Shown here: positions 55,949 to 64,000 of the stretch, piece by piece
Layout of the letters: each line of letters opens with the position of its first letter
Numbering within the stretch: position 1 is the stretch's first letter
Assembly (NCBI RefSeq): GCF_901212495.1
Contig: NZ_CAAKNY010000020.1
Location: 33,404-97,403 of the forward strand
Reading direction: 5' to 3'
Origin: Collinsella aerofaciens
GTDB lineage: Bacteria; Actinomycetota; Coriobacteriia; Coriobacteriales; Coriobacteriaceae
DNA: 64,000 nucleotides
Position numbers and translations under genes: made by a program
The notes under the pieces: model-generated
Told to the model about the DNA's origin: nothing
What the model saw: only the letters and a program-made list of their open reading frames with translations
Databases searched by the model: none

Positions 55949-58597
55949 CTAGCAGACGGCGTAATCCTGGGGCTCGCGGCCGTAGTAGGCGTCCAGGTAG
56001 AGCTCCTTGATCTCGCTCATGAGCGGGTAGCGCGGGTTAGCGCCGGTGCACTGGTCGTTGAATGCCTGCTCGGTCATCTCGTCGAGGGTGTCGAGGAAGT
56101 ACTGCTCGTCGACACCGTAGTCGGCGATGGTCTTCTTGACACCGATGAAGTCCTTGAGCTCCTCGAGCTTCGTGATGAAGTTCTCGAAGACCTCCTTGTC
56201 GTCCTTGCCCTCGATGCCGCAGTACTTGGCCATCTCGGCGTAGTTGTGCAGCGCGTTGGGGTAAGGATACTGGGAGAACGTGCCCATCTTGACGGGAGCC
56301 TCGGCGGCGTTGTAGCGCATGACGCGAGTCAGGATGACGGCGTTGGCGAGGCCGTGCGGCAGGTGATGGAAGGCACCGAGCTTGTGAGCCATGGAGTGGT
56401 TGAGGCCCAGGAAGGCGTTGGCGAAGGCCATACCGGCCATGCAGGAGGCGTTGTGCATCTCCTCGCGGGCGTGCGGGTCCTTGGCGCCGTTCTCGAAGCT
56501 GGAGGGCAGGTTCTCGAAGACGAGCTTGGCAGCGCGCTCGGAGAGGCCCTTGGTGTAGTCGGAAGCCATGATGGAGACGTAGGACTCGATGGCGTGGGTC
56601 ATGACGTCGATGCCGGAGGCAGCGGTCAGGCCGCGCGGGGCGGTCATGCAGTTGTCGGCGTCGACGATAGCCATGTTGGGGAGCAGCGCGTAGTCGGCGA
56701 GCGGCCACTTGATGCCGGTTTCCTTGTCGGTGATGATGGCGAACGGCGTGCACTCGGAGCCGGTACCCGAAGAGGTCGGGACGGCGACGAAGTAGGCCTT
56801 CTTGCCCATCTCGGGGAAGGTGAAGATACGCTTGCGGATGTCCATGAAGTCCATGGCCATGTCCTCAAACTTGCACTCGGGGTGCTCGTACATCATCCAC
56901 ATGATCTTGCCGGCGTCCATAGCGGAGCCACCGCCGACGGCGATGATCACGTCAGGCTCAAAGAGGGCCATCTGCTTGGCGCCGCGACGTGCGCACTGCA
57001 GCGACGGATCGGGCTCGACGTCGTAGAAGCAGTCGTGGGCGATGCCCATCTCGTCGAGCTTGGCCTCGATGGCGCGGGTGTTGCCATTCTTGAAGAGGAA
57101 CTGGTCGGTGACGATGAAGGCGCGCTTCTTGCCCATGACGGTACCGAGCTCGTCGAGGGCGACGGGCGTGGAACCCTTCTTGAAGTAGACCTTCTCGGGA
57201 GCGCGGAACCACAGCATGTTCTCACGGCGCTCGGCCACAGTCTTAACGTTGATCAAGTGCTTCACCCCAACGTTCTCGGAGACGGAGTTGCCGCCCCAGG
57301 AACCGCAGCCCAGGGTCAGAGACGGCTTCATGCCAAAGTTGTACAGGTCACCGATGCCGCCGTGCGAGGACGGGGTGTTGATGACGATACGGCAGGCCTT
57401 CATGACGTGCTCGAACAGGCTGATCTTCTCGGCCTGGGCGGGATGCACGTACAGAGAGGCGGTGTGGCCCGGGCCACCGGCGAGCACCAGGTGCTCGGCC
57501 TTGTCGACGGCCTCCTGGAAGTCCTTGGCGTGGTACATGGCCAGGACCGGGGAGAGCTTCTCGTGGGAGAACTCCTCCTTGGCGGGGTCGGTGGAGGTGA
57601 CCTCGGCGATCAGGATCTTGGTCTTGGCGGGAACCTCGATGCCGGCGAGCTCGGCGATCTTGGCGGCAGCCATGCCGGGGATGCGGTGATCGAGAGCGCC
57701 GTTCTTGAACATGGCGCCACGCAGGGCCTCCATCTCGGCACCCTGCTTGACGAAGTAGCAGCCGCGCTTCTGGAACTCGGCCTTAACCTGGTCATAGATG
57801 GTGTCGATGACGGTCACGGACTGCTCGGAAGCGCAGATCATGCCGTTGTCGAAGGTCTTGGAGTGGATGATGGAGTTGACGGCGAGCAGCACGTCGGCGG
57901 TGTCGTCGATGACGACCGGGGTGTTACCGGCGCCAACGCCCAGGGCGGGCTTGCCCGAGGAGTAGGCGGCCTTGACCATGCCCGGGCCACCGGTGGCGAG
58001 GATGATGTCGACGTCGCGCATGACCATGTTGGTCAGCTCGATGGAGGGGACATCGACCCAGCCGATGATGCCCTCGGGGGCGCCGGCCTTGACGGCGGCG
58101 TCAAGCACGAGCTTGGCGGCGGCGATGGTGCACTTGGCGGCAGCGGGGTGCGGGGAGATGATGATGGCGTTGCGGGTCTTCAGGCAGATCAGCGTCTTGA
58201 AGATCGCGGTGGAGGTGGGGTTGGTCGTCGGGATGACGGCGCCCACGATGCCGATGGGCTCGGCGATCTTGGTGATGCCGTAGGCCTCGTCGCGCTCCAG
58301 GACACCACAGGTCTTGGTGTTCTTGTAAGCGTTGTAGATGTACTCTGCGGCGTAGTGGTTCTTGATGACCTTGTCCTCAAGAACGCCGCGGCCGGTCTCC
58401 TCGATGGCCATCTTCGCCAACGGGATACGAGCCTTGTTGGCGGCCATGGCGGCCTCGTAGAAGATCTTGTCGACCTGCTCCTGCGTGTACGTAGCAAAAA
58501 GCGCCTGGGCCTCTCGCATCTGAGCGAGCTTAGCCTCAAGCGCCTCTACGTTGTCCACGATTGCGGGAGTAGTGTTTTCCGGTGACTTTTTCACCAT
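55949..58597 (-). CDS. adhE: Bifunctional acetaldehyde-CoA/alcohol dehydrogenase AdhE
   Basis: Reduces acetyl-CoA through acetaldehyde to ethanol, re-oxidising two NADH in fermentation; it assembles into spirosomes in other bacteria. The 882-residue protein has an N-terminal aldehyde dehydrogenase domain (PTTNPTSTAIFK, catalytic Cys in NGMICASEQSV, ALGVGAGNTPVVID), a linker, and a C-terminal iron-type alcohol dehydrogenase (GGGSAMDAGK, LNHSMAHKLGAFHHLPHG with metal His). ATG with AAGGAGA 7 nt upstream. The promoter region carries a motif shared with ppdK. Confidence 0.98.
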   Translation of the reverse strand: MVKKSPENTTPAIVDNVEALEAKLAQMREAQALFATYTQEQVDKIFYEAAMAANKARIPLAKMAIEETGRGVLEDKVIKNHYAAEYIYNAYKNTKTCGVLERDEAYGITKIAEPIGIVGAVIPTTNPTSTAIFKTLICLKTRNAIIISPHPAAAKCTIAAAKLVLDAAVKAGAPEGIIGWVDVPSIELTNMVMRDVDIILATGGPGMVKAAYSSGKPALGVGAGNTPVVIDDTADVLLAVNSIIHSKTFDNGMICASEQSVTVIDTIYDQVKAEFQKRGCYFVKQGAEMEALRGAMFKNGALDHRIPGMAAAKIAELAGIEVPAKTKILIAEVTSTDPAKEEFSHEKLSPVLAMYHAKDFQEAVDKAEHLVLAGGPGHTASLYVHPAQAEKISLFEHVMKACRIVINTPSSHGGIGDLYNFGMKPSLTLGCGSWGGNSVSENVGVKHLINVKTVAERRENMLWFRAPEKVYFKKGSTPVALDELGTVMGKKRAFIVTDQFLFKNGNTRAIEAKLDEMGIAHDCFYDVEPDPSLQCARRGAKQMALFEPDVIIAVGGGSAMDAGKIMWMMYEHPECKFEDMAMDFMDIRKRIFTFPEMGKKAYFVAVPTSSGTGSECTPFAIITDKETGIKWPLADYALLPNMAIVDADNCMTAPRGLTAASGIDVMTHAIESYVSIMASDYTKGLSERAAKLVFENLPSSFENGAKDPHAREEMHNASCMAGMAFANAFLGLNHSMAHKLGAFHHLPHGLANAVILTRVMRYNAAEAPVKMGTFSQYPYPNALHNYAEMAKYCGIEGKDDKEVFENFITKLEELKDFIGVKKTIADYGVDEQYFLDTLDEMTEQAFNDQCTGANPRYPLMSEIKELYLDAYYGREPQDYAVC

Positions 58598-58637
58598 TTG
58601 TGTCTCCTTGCGATCGGAGATTTACCCTACGCCTTGC

Positions 58638-58667
58638 ATGATAGCAATAAATTATTCGGTAAACGGT
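58638..58667 (-). promoter_or_regulatory. adhE promoter with overlapping ACCGTTTACCG motif
   Basis: On the minus strand an extended -10, TGCTATCAT (58638-58646), lies 40 nt before the adhE ATG. The -35 position is occupied by ACCGTTTACCG (58657-58667), identical to 34854-34864 before ppdK. A poor -35 plus an extended -10 suggests dependence on, or repression by, a factor binding this motif. Confidence 0.55.
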
Positions 58668-58737
58668 CAGATTCCCGTAAAAGGCATACTAAAACGCTTC
58701 AACAAAATGAAGCGATTCAACTAATGATGCATCGCTC

Positions 58738-58766
58738 CACTCATTGGGGACAGGCTTACATGAGTG
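58738..58766 (+). repeat. 29-bp palindromic unit, family C: left outer end of RAYT unit 2
   Basis: Arms CACTCAT and ATGAGTG enclose TGGGGACAGGCTTAC. The inverted copy at 59751-59779 matches at 27 of 29 bases. A shorter variant (CACTCATG, GGGACAGACAT) follows at 58771-58790. Confidence 0.82.
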
Positions 58767-58770
58767 CATT

Positions 58771-58790
58771 CACTCATGTGGGACAGACAT
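58771..58790 (+). repeat. Variant family C unit, left inner
   Basis: Begins CACTCATG and contains GGGACAGACAT; a partial copy of the outer unit, lying 4 nt inside it. Confidence 0.6.
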
Positions 58791-58918
58791 CGATTTGTCA
58801 TTTTGCCGCTCTGGGCCTTCTATTGCCGCTCATTGGTTATAAATAGGTTACAGGCTCAGCATTTCGCGTTGCTTCTCTCCTTTTAGGTGTTGCCTGTACA
58901 GTTTTGAAAGGAGAGCTT

Positions 58919-59695
58919 ATGCCCCGATGCGCCCGCGCCGTTTCGATCACCGGCTACTACCACGTCTATGACCGCGGGAACTCCAAACAGATTATTTTTG
59001 AAGATGACTCCGACCGCTATCGTTTCCTATCGGACATCTCGGACAGGTTTGCGCACCATGAAGTGGCGGTGTTGGCCTGATGCCTTATGGACAACCACTT
59101 TCATTTGATGGTTGATGATCCGCTGGACAATCTTTCAAAGGCAATGCAGTGTGCACTGACGGCATATGCTAAGTATTTCAATGGGAAAACGGGAAGAACG
59201 GGGCATCTGTTTGATAATCGCTATTCGCGGGTCGCAGTTGAGTCGGACACGCAGGCGGTGCAGCTGCTCGATTATATCCATCTCAATCCCGTGAAAGGTG
59301 CGCTTGACTCGCTCGAGGCGTACCGCTGGTCAAGCTACAAGGCATATCAGCTGGGCTACGATCCCTTTGACATCTGTGATGCGGCCCCAATGCTCGATAT
59401 TGTCGGAGGCTCCCGTTGCTATTGCGAGCATCTTGAGGAAGTTGCCGGGCGCATCTGGTCGGTGGAGGTTCTTCCAGGTCGGCGGATCCCTGATGAGGAT
59501 GCTCTTTCCGTTGCGCGCGAAGTCCTGCCGAGTATAGATCCTGCGCTGCTCAAGGCCCTGCCACGCCCCGAACGCGATGCCTGTCTGCTGAGGCTCAGGC
59601 GGGCGCATCTCACGGTCAAGCAAATTGCCCGTATCACCGGTATCGGCGCTACAAGCGTGACCAAGGCCACCGCAGGCTGGAACGAGGCGGCGTGA
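58919..59695 (+). pseudogene. REP-associated tyrosine transposase, interrupted by TGA
   Basis: Reading from ATG 58919 (SD GAAAGGAGAG) gives 53 family-like residues (ITGYYHVYDRGNSKQIIF...; FEDDSDRYRFL) and then TGA at 59078-59080. It continues in the same frame with CLMDNHFHLMV (HUH motif), YAKYFNGKTGRTGHLFDNRY (catalytic Tyr), YIHLNPVKGAL, RWSSYKAY and a C-terminal helix-turn-helix like that of RAYT 1. RAYT 1 has LLAWCLMDNH at this point, so TGA replaces the conserved TGG (Trp). The intact protein would be 258 residues. ATG 59087 could restart a fragment but has no SD and lacks the first beta-strand. Confidence 0.85.
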
Positions 59696-59721
59696 GGCAG
59701 GGGGCGAACCGCTGCCTGCAT

Positions 59722-59746
59722 GCATCATGTCTGTCCCCAATGCGTG
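59722..59746 (-). repeat. Variant family C unit, right inner
   Basis: On the minus strand CACGCATTGGGGACAGACAT and a few further bases; the core equals the outer units, but arm pairing is partly lost. Confidence 0.6.
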
Positions 59747-59750
59747 AAAA

Positions 59751-59779
59751 CAATCATGTAAGTCTGTCCCCAATGAGTG
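59751..59779 (-). repeat. 29-bp palindromic unit, family C: right outer end of RAYT unit 2
   Basis: Inverted copy of 58738-58766 with two differences, one of which weakens the terminal arm pairing. It abuts the T-run of the rpmB terminator. Confidence 0.82.
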
Positions 59780-59813
59780 CAAAAAGGCGCCCTTCAGATG
59801 AGAGGACGCCTTT
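59780..59813 (-). terminator. Rho-independent terminator of rpmB
   Basis: On the minus strand AAAGGCGTCCT pairs with AGGGCGCCTTT (one G-U) around a 9-nt loop, then TTTTT-GC. The 68 bp between it and the rpmB stop hold no recognisable feature. Confidence 0.85.
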
Positions 59814-59881
59814 GGTAAGTTCTATGAGAACGCGAGGTCTTTGACCCGGAGAGTCCGAGGTACTTGTTGGTAAGACCTTAT

Positions 59882-60070
59882 TTAGGAGCGCGCAACCTTG
59901 CCGGACTTGAGGCAGGTGGAGCAAACGTTCATCTTGCGACGGTGACCATCGACGACGACGTAGACACGCTGGATGTTGGGGCGGAACTTACGGTTGGTGA
60001 CGCGGTGAGAGTGGCTGATGGAGCGACCGGCAACGGGGTGCTTACCGCAAACTTCGCAAACTTTGGACAT
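59882..60070 (-). CDS. rpmB: 50S ribosomal protein L28, zinc-binding form
   Basis: A 62-residue ribosomal protein. It begins MSKVCEVCGKHPVAGRSISH and ends with CSTCLKSGKVARS, so both CxxC pairs of the zinc-binding (C+) form are present. C+ forms are in some actinobacteria replaced by C- paralogues under zinc limitation; none is seen here. ATG 60070 has AAGGAGGGT upstream; the frame is open further back but those residues overlap the promoter. Confidence 0.97.
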   Translation of the reverse strand: MSKVCEVCGKHPVAGRSISHSHRVTNRKFRPNIQRVYVVVDGHRRKMNVCSTCLKSGKVARS

Positions 60071-60124
60071 AACTGACCCTCCTTGGGCGACAAACGAACA
60101 TGTCGCGTTAACAAACAAGCCTGA

Positions 60125-60133
60125 ACTATAGCA
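60125..60133 (-). promoter_or_regulatory. Extended -10 of rpmB
   Basis: Minus strand TGCTATAGT, 55 nt before the rpmB ATG. No good -35. Confidence 0.5.
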
Positions 60134-60443
60134 CAGAAGCATGTCTCTGTGCGCAATCTACACAGAGATATTTCTCTTTTGGCGATAGTGCCCACGCTAC
60201 GGCCCTGGACGTAGATCCGATTTGCGTGCAGCAGAGGGGATTATGCCAGCTCGCAACAAGGTTTTCAAGCGCGACCCACAATTATATATAGGTTTATGGG
60301 GCGATTGGCTCCGTTTACGGATTGACTAGTATTTATGCTCGCAATTGAGTCCGATGTTGGCTACACTATGCCTTGACCATTAAAGGGGTACGAGATACCC
60401 GCATGGAATTACATAGCTGCCAATGAGCAGTACTTCCTGTGGG

Positions 60444-60483
60444 TGTCTGGTTCCGCTTTGAGCGGTCGGGCATCTATTTTTTT
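60444..60483 (+). terminator. Attenuator-like intrinsic terminator in the pyr leader
   Basis: TGTCTG pairs with CGGGCA (with G-U pairs) and CCGCT with AGCGG around a TTG loop (60444-60472), followed by TCTATTTTTTT. It lies 39 nt before the pyrR start, inside the operon leader, which is where a PyrR-controlled attenuator would be. I could not identify the PyrR-binding loop consensus with confidence. Confidence 0.6.
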
Positions 60484-60510
60484 GACTGTGTCAGCAGTCA
60501 AGACATGTGA

Positions 60511-61107
<597 letters not shown>

Positions 61108-61111
61108 TACC

Positions 61112-62056
61112 GTGGCGTTCAACCATAAGCACCTGATCGACATTACCGAGTACTCCGAAGAGGACATCAAGCTCATCCTCGAGACCGCCAAGGCGTTCTC
61201 CGAGGTTAATGAGCGTGCCATCAAGAAGGTCCCCACGCTCAAGGGCAAGACCATCGTCAACATGTTCAATGAGCCCTCGACGCGTACCCGCAGCTCCTTC
61301 GAGCTCGCCGAGAAGCGTCTTTCGGCCGACAGCCTCAACTTCGGCGGCTCCTCGACCTCCACGGTCAAGGGCGAGAGCCTCGTCGATACCGTCGAGACCC
61401 TCAACGCCTACAAGATCGACTGCATCGTTGTGCGCGACAAGCATGCCGGTGCTCCCTACATCGTCACGCAGAATTCGCCCGCGAGTGTTATCTGCGCCGG
61501 TGACGGTAAGCACAACCACCCCACGCAGGCTCTGCTCGACCTGTACACCATCTGGGAGCACAAGGGTGACTTCCACGGTCTGAAGGTCGCCGTCGTCGGC
61601 GACATCTCCCACTCCCGCGTTTGCGGCTCGCTGATCCCCGCGTTGAAGATCATGGGCTGCGAGACCTACGCCGTCGCCCCCGGCACGCTGCTGCCGCCGG
61701 CGCCCGAGGTTCTGGGCTGCGACCACGTGACGAGCGACCTCGATTCCGTCCTGCCCGAGCTGGACGTCGTCTACATGCTGCGCGTTCAGCAGGAGCGCCT
61801 CGAGGGTGCCCCGTTCCCGACCATTCGCGAGTACCACAAGCTCTTCGGCCTGACTAAGGACCGTGAGAAGCTCATGAAGCCCGACGCGATCATTTGCCAC
61901 CCGGGCCCCATCAACCGCGGTGTCGAGTTCGACTCCTATATGGCCGACCACCCGCAACGCTCCGTCATCCTGGAGCAGGTCTACGCCGGCATCTGCGTGC
62001 GTATGGCTATCCTGTATCTGCTGCTTGGAGGTGCCGATAATGGCCTTGCTTCTTAA
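61112..62056 (+). CDS. pyrB: Aspartate carbamoyltransferase catalytic subunit
   Basis: Forms N-carbamoyl-aspartate. The 314-residue product has the carbamoyl-phosphate motif NEPSTRTRSSFELAEKRL, GDGKHNHPTQALLDL, MLRVQQERL and HPGPINRGVE. No pyrI regulatory subunit accompanies it. GTG 61112 is preferred (GGAGGTGA 8 nt upstream); GTG 61100 overlaps that SD and the pyrR stop. Its 3' end overlaps the pyrC start by 17 nt. Confidence 0.95.
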   Translation: MAFNHKHLIDITEYSEEDIKLILETAKAFSEVNERAIKKVPTLKGKTIVNMFNEPSTRTRSSFELAEKRLSADSLNFGGSSTSTVKGESLVDTVETLNAYKIDCIVVRDKHAGAPYIVTQNSPASVICAGDGKHNHPTQALLDLYTIWEHKGDFHGLKVAVVGDISHSRVCGSLIPALKIMGCETYAVAPGTLLPPAPEVLGCDHVTSDLDSVLPELDVVYMLRVQQERLEGAPFPTIREYHKLFGLTKDREKLMKPDAIICHPGPINRGVEFDSYMADHPQRSVILEQVYAGICVRMAILYLLLGGADNGLAS

Positions 62057-63329
62057 GAATGCCCACGTCGTCGACCCGTCCGTCGAGCTTGACGGTGTCG
62101 TTGACGTCCTGATCGACGGTGACAAGATCGCCGAGGTCGGCGAGAATCTCGCCGCCGAGGGAGCCGAGGTCCGCGACCTTTCCGGTAAGTACCTCGTCCC
62201 CGGCCTGGTGGACATGCACGTCCACCTGCGCGAGCCCGGCTACGAGGTCAAAGAGGACATCGAGAGCGGCACCCGCGCGGCTGCCAAGGGCGGCTTCACC
62301 GGCGTGTGCGCCATGCCCAACACCGACCCTGTTACCGATAACGGCACCGTCGTTGAGTTCGTCAAGTCCCGCGCTGCCGAGGTCGGCCACTGCCGCGTCT
62401 ATCCTTCTGGCGCCATGACCCGCGGCCTTAAGGGCGAGGCTATGTCCGAGATGGGCGATATGGTTGCCCACGGCGCCGTCGCCTTCACCGACGACGGTCG
62501 CGGCGTGCAGGGTGCAGGCATGCTCCGTCGCTGCATGGACTACGGCAAGATGTTCGGCAAGGTCTTTATGAGCCATTGCCAGGACGAGGACCTGGTCGGT
62601 CACGGCCAGATCAACGAGGGCAAGGTCTCTACTCGTCTGGCCCTCGAGGGCTGGCCGGCGGCAGGCGAGGAGCTGCAGATCGCCCGCGATATCGAGATCG
62701 CCAAGCTGACCGGCGCCAAGCTGCACATCCAGCACATCTCCACCGCCCATGGCCTGGAGCTCGTGCGTGCCGGTAAGGCGGCTGGCGTGCAGGTCACCTG
62801 CGAGGCCACCCCGCACCACATGTTCCTGACCGAGAACGACCTGGACGAGACCTACAACACCTCGCTCAAGGTCAACCCGCCGCTGCGTACCGAGGAGGAT
62901 GCCGAGGCTATCCGTCAGGGCGTCATCGACGGTACCGTCGACGTCATCGTCACCGACCACGCCCCCCACACTCCGTGGGAGAAGGCCCGTGAGTTCGAGC
63001 TTGCGCCCTTCGGCATGATCGGCCTCGAGACCTCGCTGGCGCTCGTGCTCACCGAGCTGGTCAACACCGGTAAGATGAGCATGGCCCGCATGGTCGAGCT
63101 CATGGCCATCAAGCCGCGTGAGATCTTGGGTCTGGACCAGGTTCAGGTCAAGGCGGGCTCCGTTGCCGACCTGACCGTGTTCGACGCGTCCGCCACCTGG
63201 ACGGTCGGCGAGGACGGTTACGAGTCGCGCGCCGAGAACTCTGGTTTTGCCGGCCGCACGCTCACCGGTCGTGCCACCGATGTGTTTGTCGGCGGTAAGC
63301 AGACGCTTGCCGACGGCTGCATCTGCTAG
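62040..63329 (+). CDS. pyrC: Dihydroorotase
   Basis: Cyclises carbamoyl-aspartate to dihydroorotate; class I amidohydrolase. The 429-residue protein has the metal-binding DMHVHLREPG, GGFTGVCAMPNT, HCQDED, HIQHIST, ATPHH and catalytic Asp in VTDHAPH. ATG 62040 with GGAGG upstream, overlapping the end of pyrB; the open frame further upstream lies within pyrB. A GC-rich hairpin (63350-63356 with 63368-63374) with a short T-rich tail follows before pyrK. Confidence 0.96.
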   Translation: MALLLKNAHVVDPSVELDGVVDVLIDGDKIAEVGENLAAEGAEVRDLSGKYLVPGLVDMHVHLREPGYEVKEDIESGTRAAAKGGFTGVCAMPNTDPVTDNGTVVEFVKSRAAEVGHCRVYPSGAMTRGLKGEAMSEMGDMVAHGAVAFTDDGRGVQGAGMLRRCMDYGKMFGKVFMSHCQDEDLVGHGQINEGKVSTRLALEGWPAAGEELQIARDIEIAKLTGAKLHIQHISTAHGLELVRAGKAAGVQVTCEATPHHMFLTENDLDETYNTSLKVNPPLRTEEDAEAIRQGVIDGTVDVIVTDHAPHTPWEKAREFELAPFGMIGLETSLALVLTELVNTGKMSMARMVELMAIKPREILGLDQVQVKAGSVADLTVFDASATWTVGEDGYESRAENSGFAGRTLTGRATDVFVGGKQTLADGCIC

Positions 63330-63421
63330 CATAGCCTTATCGCTTTTGTGCGCGGCGCCCTTGCGGTGCCGCGCTTTCTGTTCGCCTGAACCATGCAATC
63401 GCATGGGGGATTGGAGCGTCT

Positions 63422-64000
63422 ATGCCCACACCTTCCACTGCACGCATGCACGACTTCGAGGTCGTATCGAATCGGGAGATCGCCGACGGCATCTTCTCGC
63501 TCGTTATCTCGGCCCCCAAGCTTGCAAGTGCGCTCAAGCCCGGTCAGTTCGTGAATATCGCCGTGCCGGGCGATGCTTCCTCGCTGCTTCGCGTGCCCCT
63601 GAGCTTCTATCGCGCCGACGCCGAGGCCGGCACCGTCGAGCTGTGGTATGCCGTCGTGGGCGATGATACCCGTCGTCTGTCGCAGATGGCCCCTGGCTCC
63701 ACCTCCAACTTGCTGGGCCCTGGCGGCCGCGGCTGGGTCGTGCCCGAGGGTACCAGGAAGGCACTGCTCGTCGCTGGCGGCATCGGCGTTCCGCCTGTGC
63801 TCTGCCTGGCTGACATGCTTGCCGAGCAGGGTGTGGACGTTGACGTTTGCCTGGGCTTTGGCACCGCGTCCAAGGCCGTGGGCGTCGATGAGTTCCGCGC
63901 GTTGGGAGCCACGGTCAACGTGTGCACCGACGACGGCTCGTTGGGCACGCATGGCTTCTGCACCGATCCTGCCGCCGAGCTGCTCGGCGAGGGCGGTTAC
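63422..64000 (+). CDS. pyrK: Dihydroorotate dehydrogenase electron-transfer subunit (partial, cut by window end)
   Basis: The first 193 codons of a PyrK-type iron-sulphur flavoprotein that passes electrons from PyrD (class 1B) to NAD. The FAD-binding domain has LKPGQFVNIAVPG and RVPLSFYRAD; the NAD domain has LLVAGGIGVPPVLCLADML and LGFGTASKAVG. The Cys cluster motif expected near the C-terminus is beyond the window. ATG 63422 has TTGGAG 5 nt upstream. The reading frame is open to the last base. pyrD probably follows. Confidence 0.9.
   Translation, partial: MPTPSTARMHDFEVVSNREIADGIFSLVISAPKLASALKPGQFVNIAVPGDASSLLRVPLSFYRADAEAGTVELWYAVVGDDTRRLSQMAPGSTSNLLGPGGRGWVVPEGTRKALLVAGGIGVPPVLCLADMLAEQGVDVDVCLGFGTASKAVGVDEFRALGATVNVCTDDGSLGTHGFCTDPAAELLGEGGY

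Larger units (their letters stand above)
58598..58918. other. 321-bp non-coding region between adhE and RAYT pseudogene 2
   Basis: The adhE side holds its SD, promoter, and a palindrome CGCTTC-N8-GAAGCG (58695-58700 with 58709-58714) about 65 bp upstream of the -10. From 58738 on it belongs to RAYT unit 2: two repeat units (58738-58790), then an AT-rich stretch before the broken transposase gene, whose SD GAAAGGAGAG lies at 58905-58914. No other coding sequence is supported. Confidence 0.65.
58738..59779 (+). mobile_element. RAYT unit 2 (decayed)
   Basis: A 1,042-bp unit bounded by inverted 29-bp repeats, with a second, variant unit inside each end (58771-58790 left; 59722-59746 right). The transposase gene within has an in-frame TGA. 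Sited between the divergently oriented adhE promoter region and the rpmB terminator, so it disrupts neither gene. The repeat core (GGGGACAG) differs from that of unit 1. Confidence 0.75.

Noticed and set aside
59078-59083. TGA in RAYT 2 as a selenocysteine codon
   Set aside because: The position is a conserved Trp in the intact paralogue, the family is not a selenoprotein, and no SECIS-like hairpin was evident right after it.
59814-59881. GGTCTT/AAGACC pairing near rpmB as a tRNA
   Set aside because: No acceptor, D or T arms can be formed; it is the 3' untranslated stretch of rpmB.
60280-60290. ATTATATATA as a replication origin or AT-rich unwinding element
   Set aside because: No DnaA boxes or origin-linked genes are nearby; it is simply an AT-rich part of a divergent promoter region.

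Overview
The window is about 64 kb of high-GC, gene-dense bacterial chromosome. It looks like a member of the class Coriobacteriia, most like Collinsella or a close relative; this is inferred, not proven. Supporting signs are many TTG and GTG starts, GC-rich third codon positions, a fermentative AdhE, a pyruvate phosphate dikinase with its regulator, a two-subunit bacterial glycyl-tRNA synthetase (unlike most other Actinobacteria), a complete MreBCD-PBP2-RodA rod system and a zinc-ribbon L28. No phage, plasmid, CRISPR array or rRNA is present. Most of the window is housekeeping.

Layout. (1) 1-5.6 kb, minus strand: an aromatic amino acid operon in the order DAHP synthase, tyrA, aroB, aroA, aroC. 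(2) 5.7-8.6 kb: tRNA-Arg(CCG) with its own promoter and terminator, then a CtpE-like P-type ATPase. (3) 8.8-11.9 kb: a zinc-ribbon membrane protein, a cyclophilin and a TPR membrane protein. (4) 12-18 kb: mreB-mreC-mreD-pbp2-rodA. (5) 18-25.7 kb: a DUF697-like protein, the radical SAM/DUF2344 pair, rplU-rpmA, then obgE-nadD-yqeK-rsfS. (6) 25.7-26.7 kb: a small REP-associated tyrosine transposase (RAYT) unit inserted exactly between the converging stop codons of rsfS and dinB. (7) 28-34.6 kb: rpsP-khpA-rimM-trmD-lepB, glyQ-glyS and ppsR. (8) 34.6-37.8 kb: a cluster of palindromic repeats and a long control region before ppdK. (9) 38-54.9 kb: rplS, rnhB, yraN-comM-dprA-trmFO-xerC, rpsB-tsf, then pyrH-frr-uppS-cdsA-dxr-rseP-ispG-proS. 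(10) 55-58.6 kb, minus strand: adhE followed by an APH-fold kinase. (11) 58.7-59.8 kb: a second RAYT unit whose gene is broken by a TGA. (12) 59.9 kb: rpmB on the minus strand. (13) 60-64 kb: the pyrimidine operon pyrR-pyrB-pyrC-pyrK, with an attenuator-like leader; pyrK is cut by the window end.

The most unusual feature is a set of short palindromic elements tied to the two RAYT genes. The larger group has 35-bp units with an invariant asymmetric core (TGGGACGGGG) and arms that differ between copies but stay complementary to each other. Units occur singly, as inverted pairs, and as the ends of the RAYT unit. Other notable points are an apparent ATA start codon for xerC, a winged-helix-like insertion in the RseP protease, an identical 11-bp motif upstream of ppdK and adhE, and a recurrent TGCTA extended -10 promoter.
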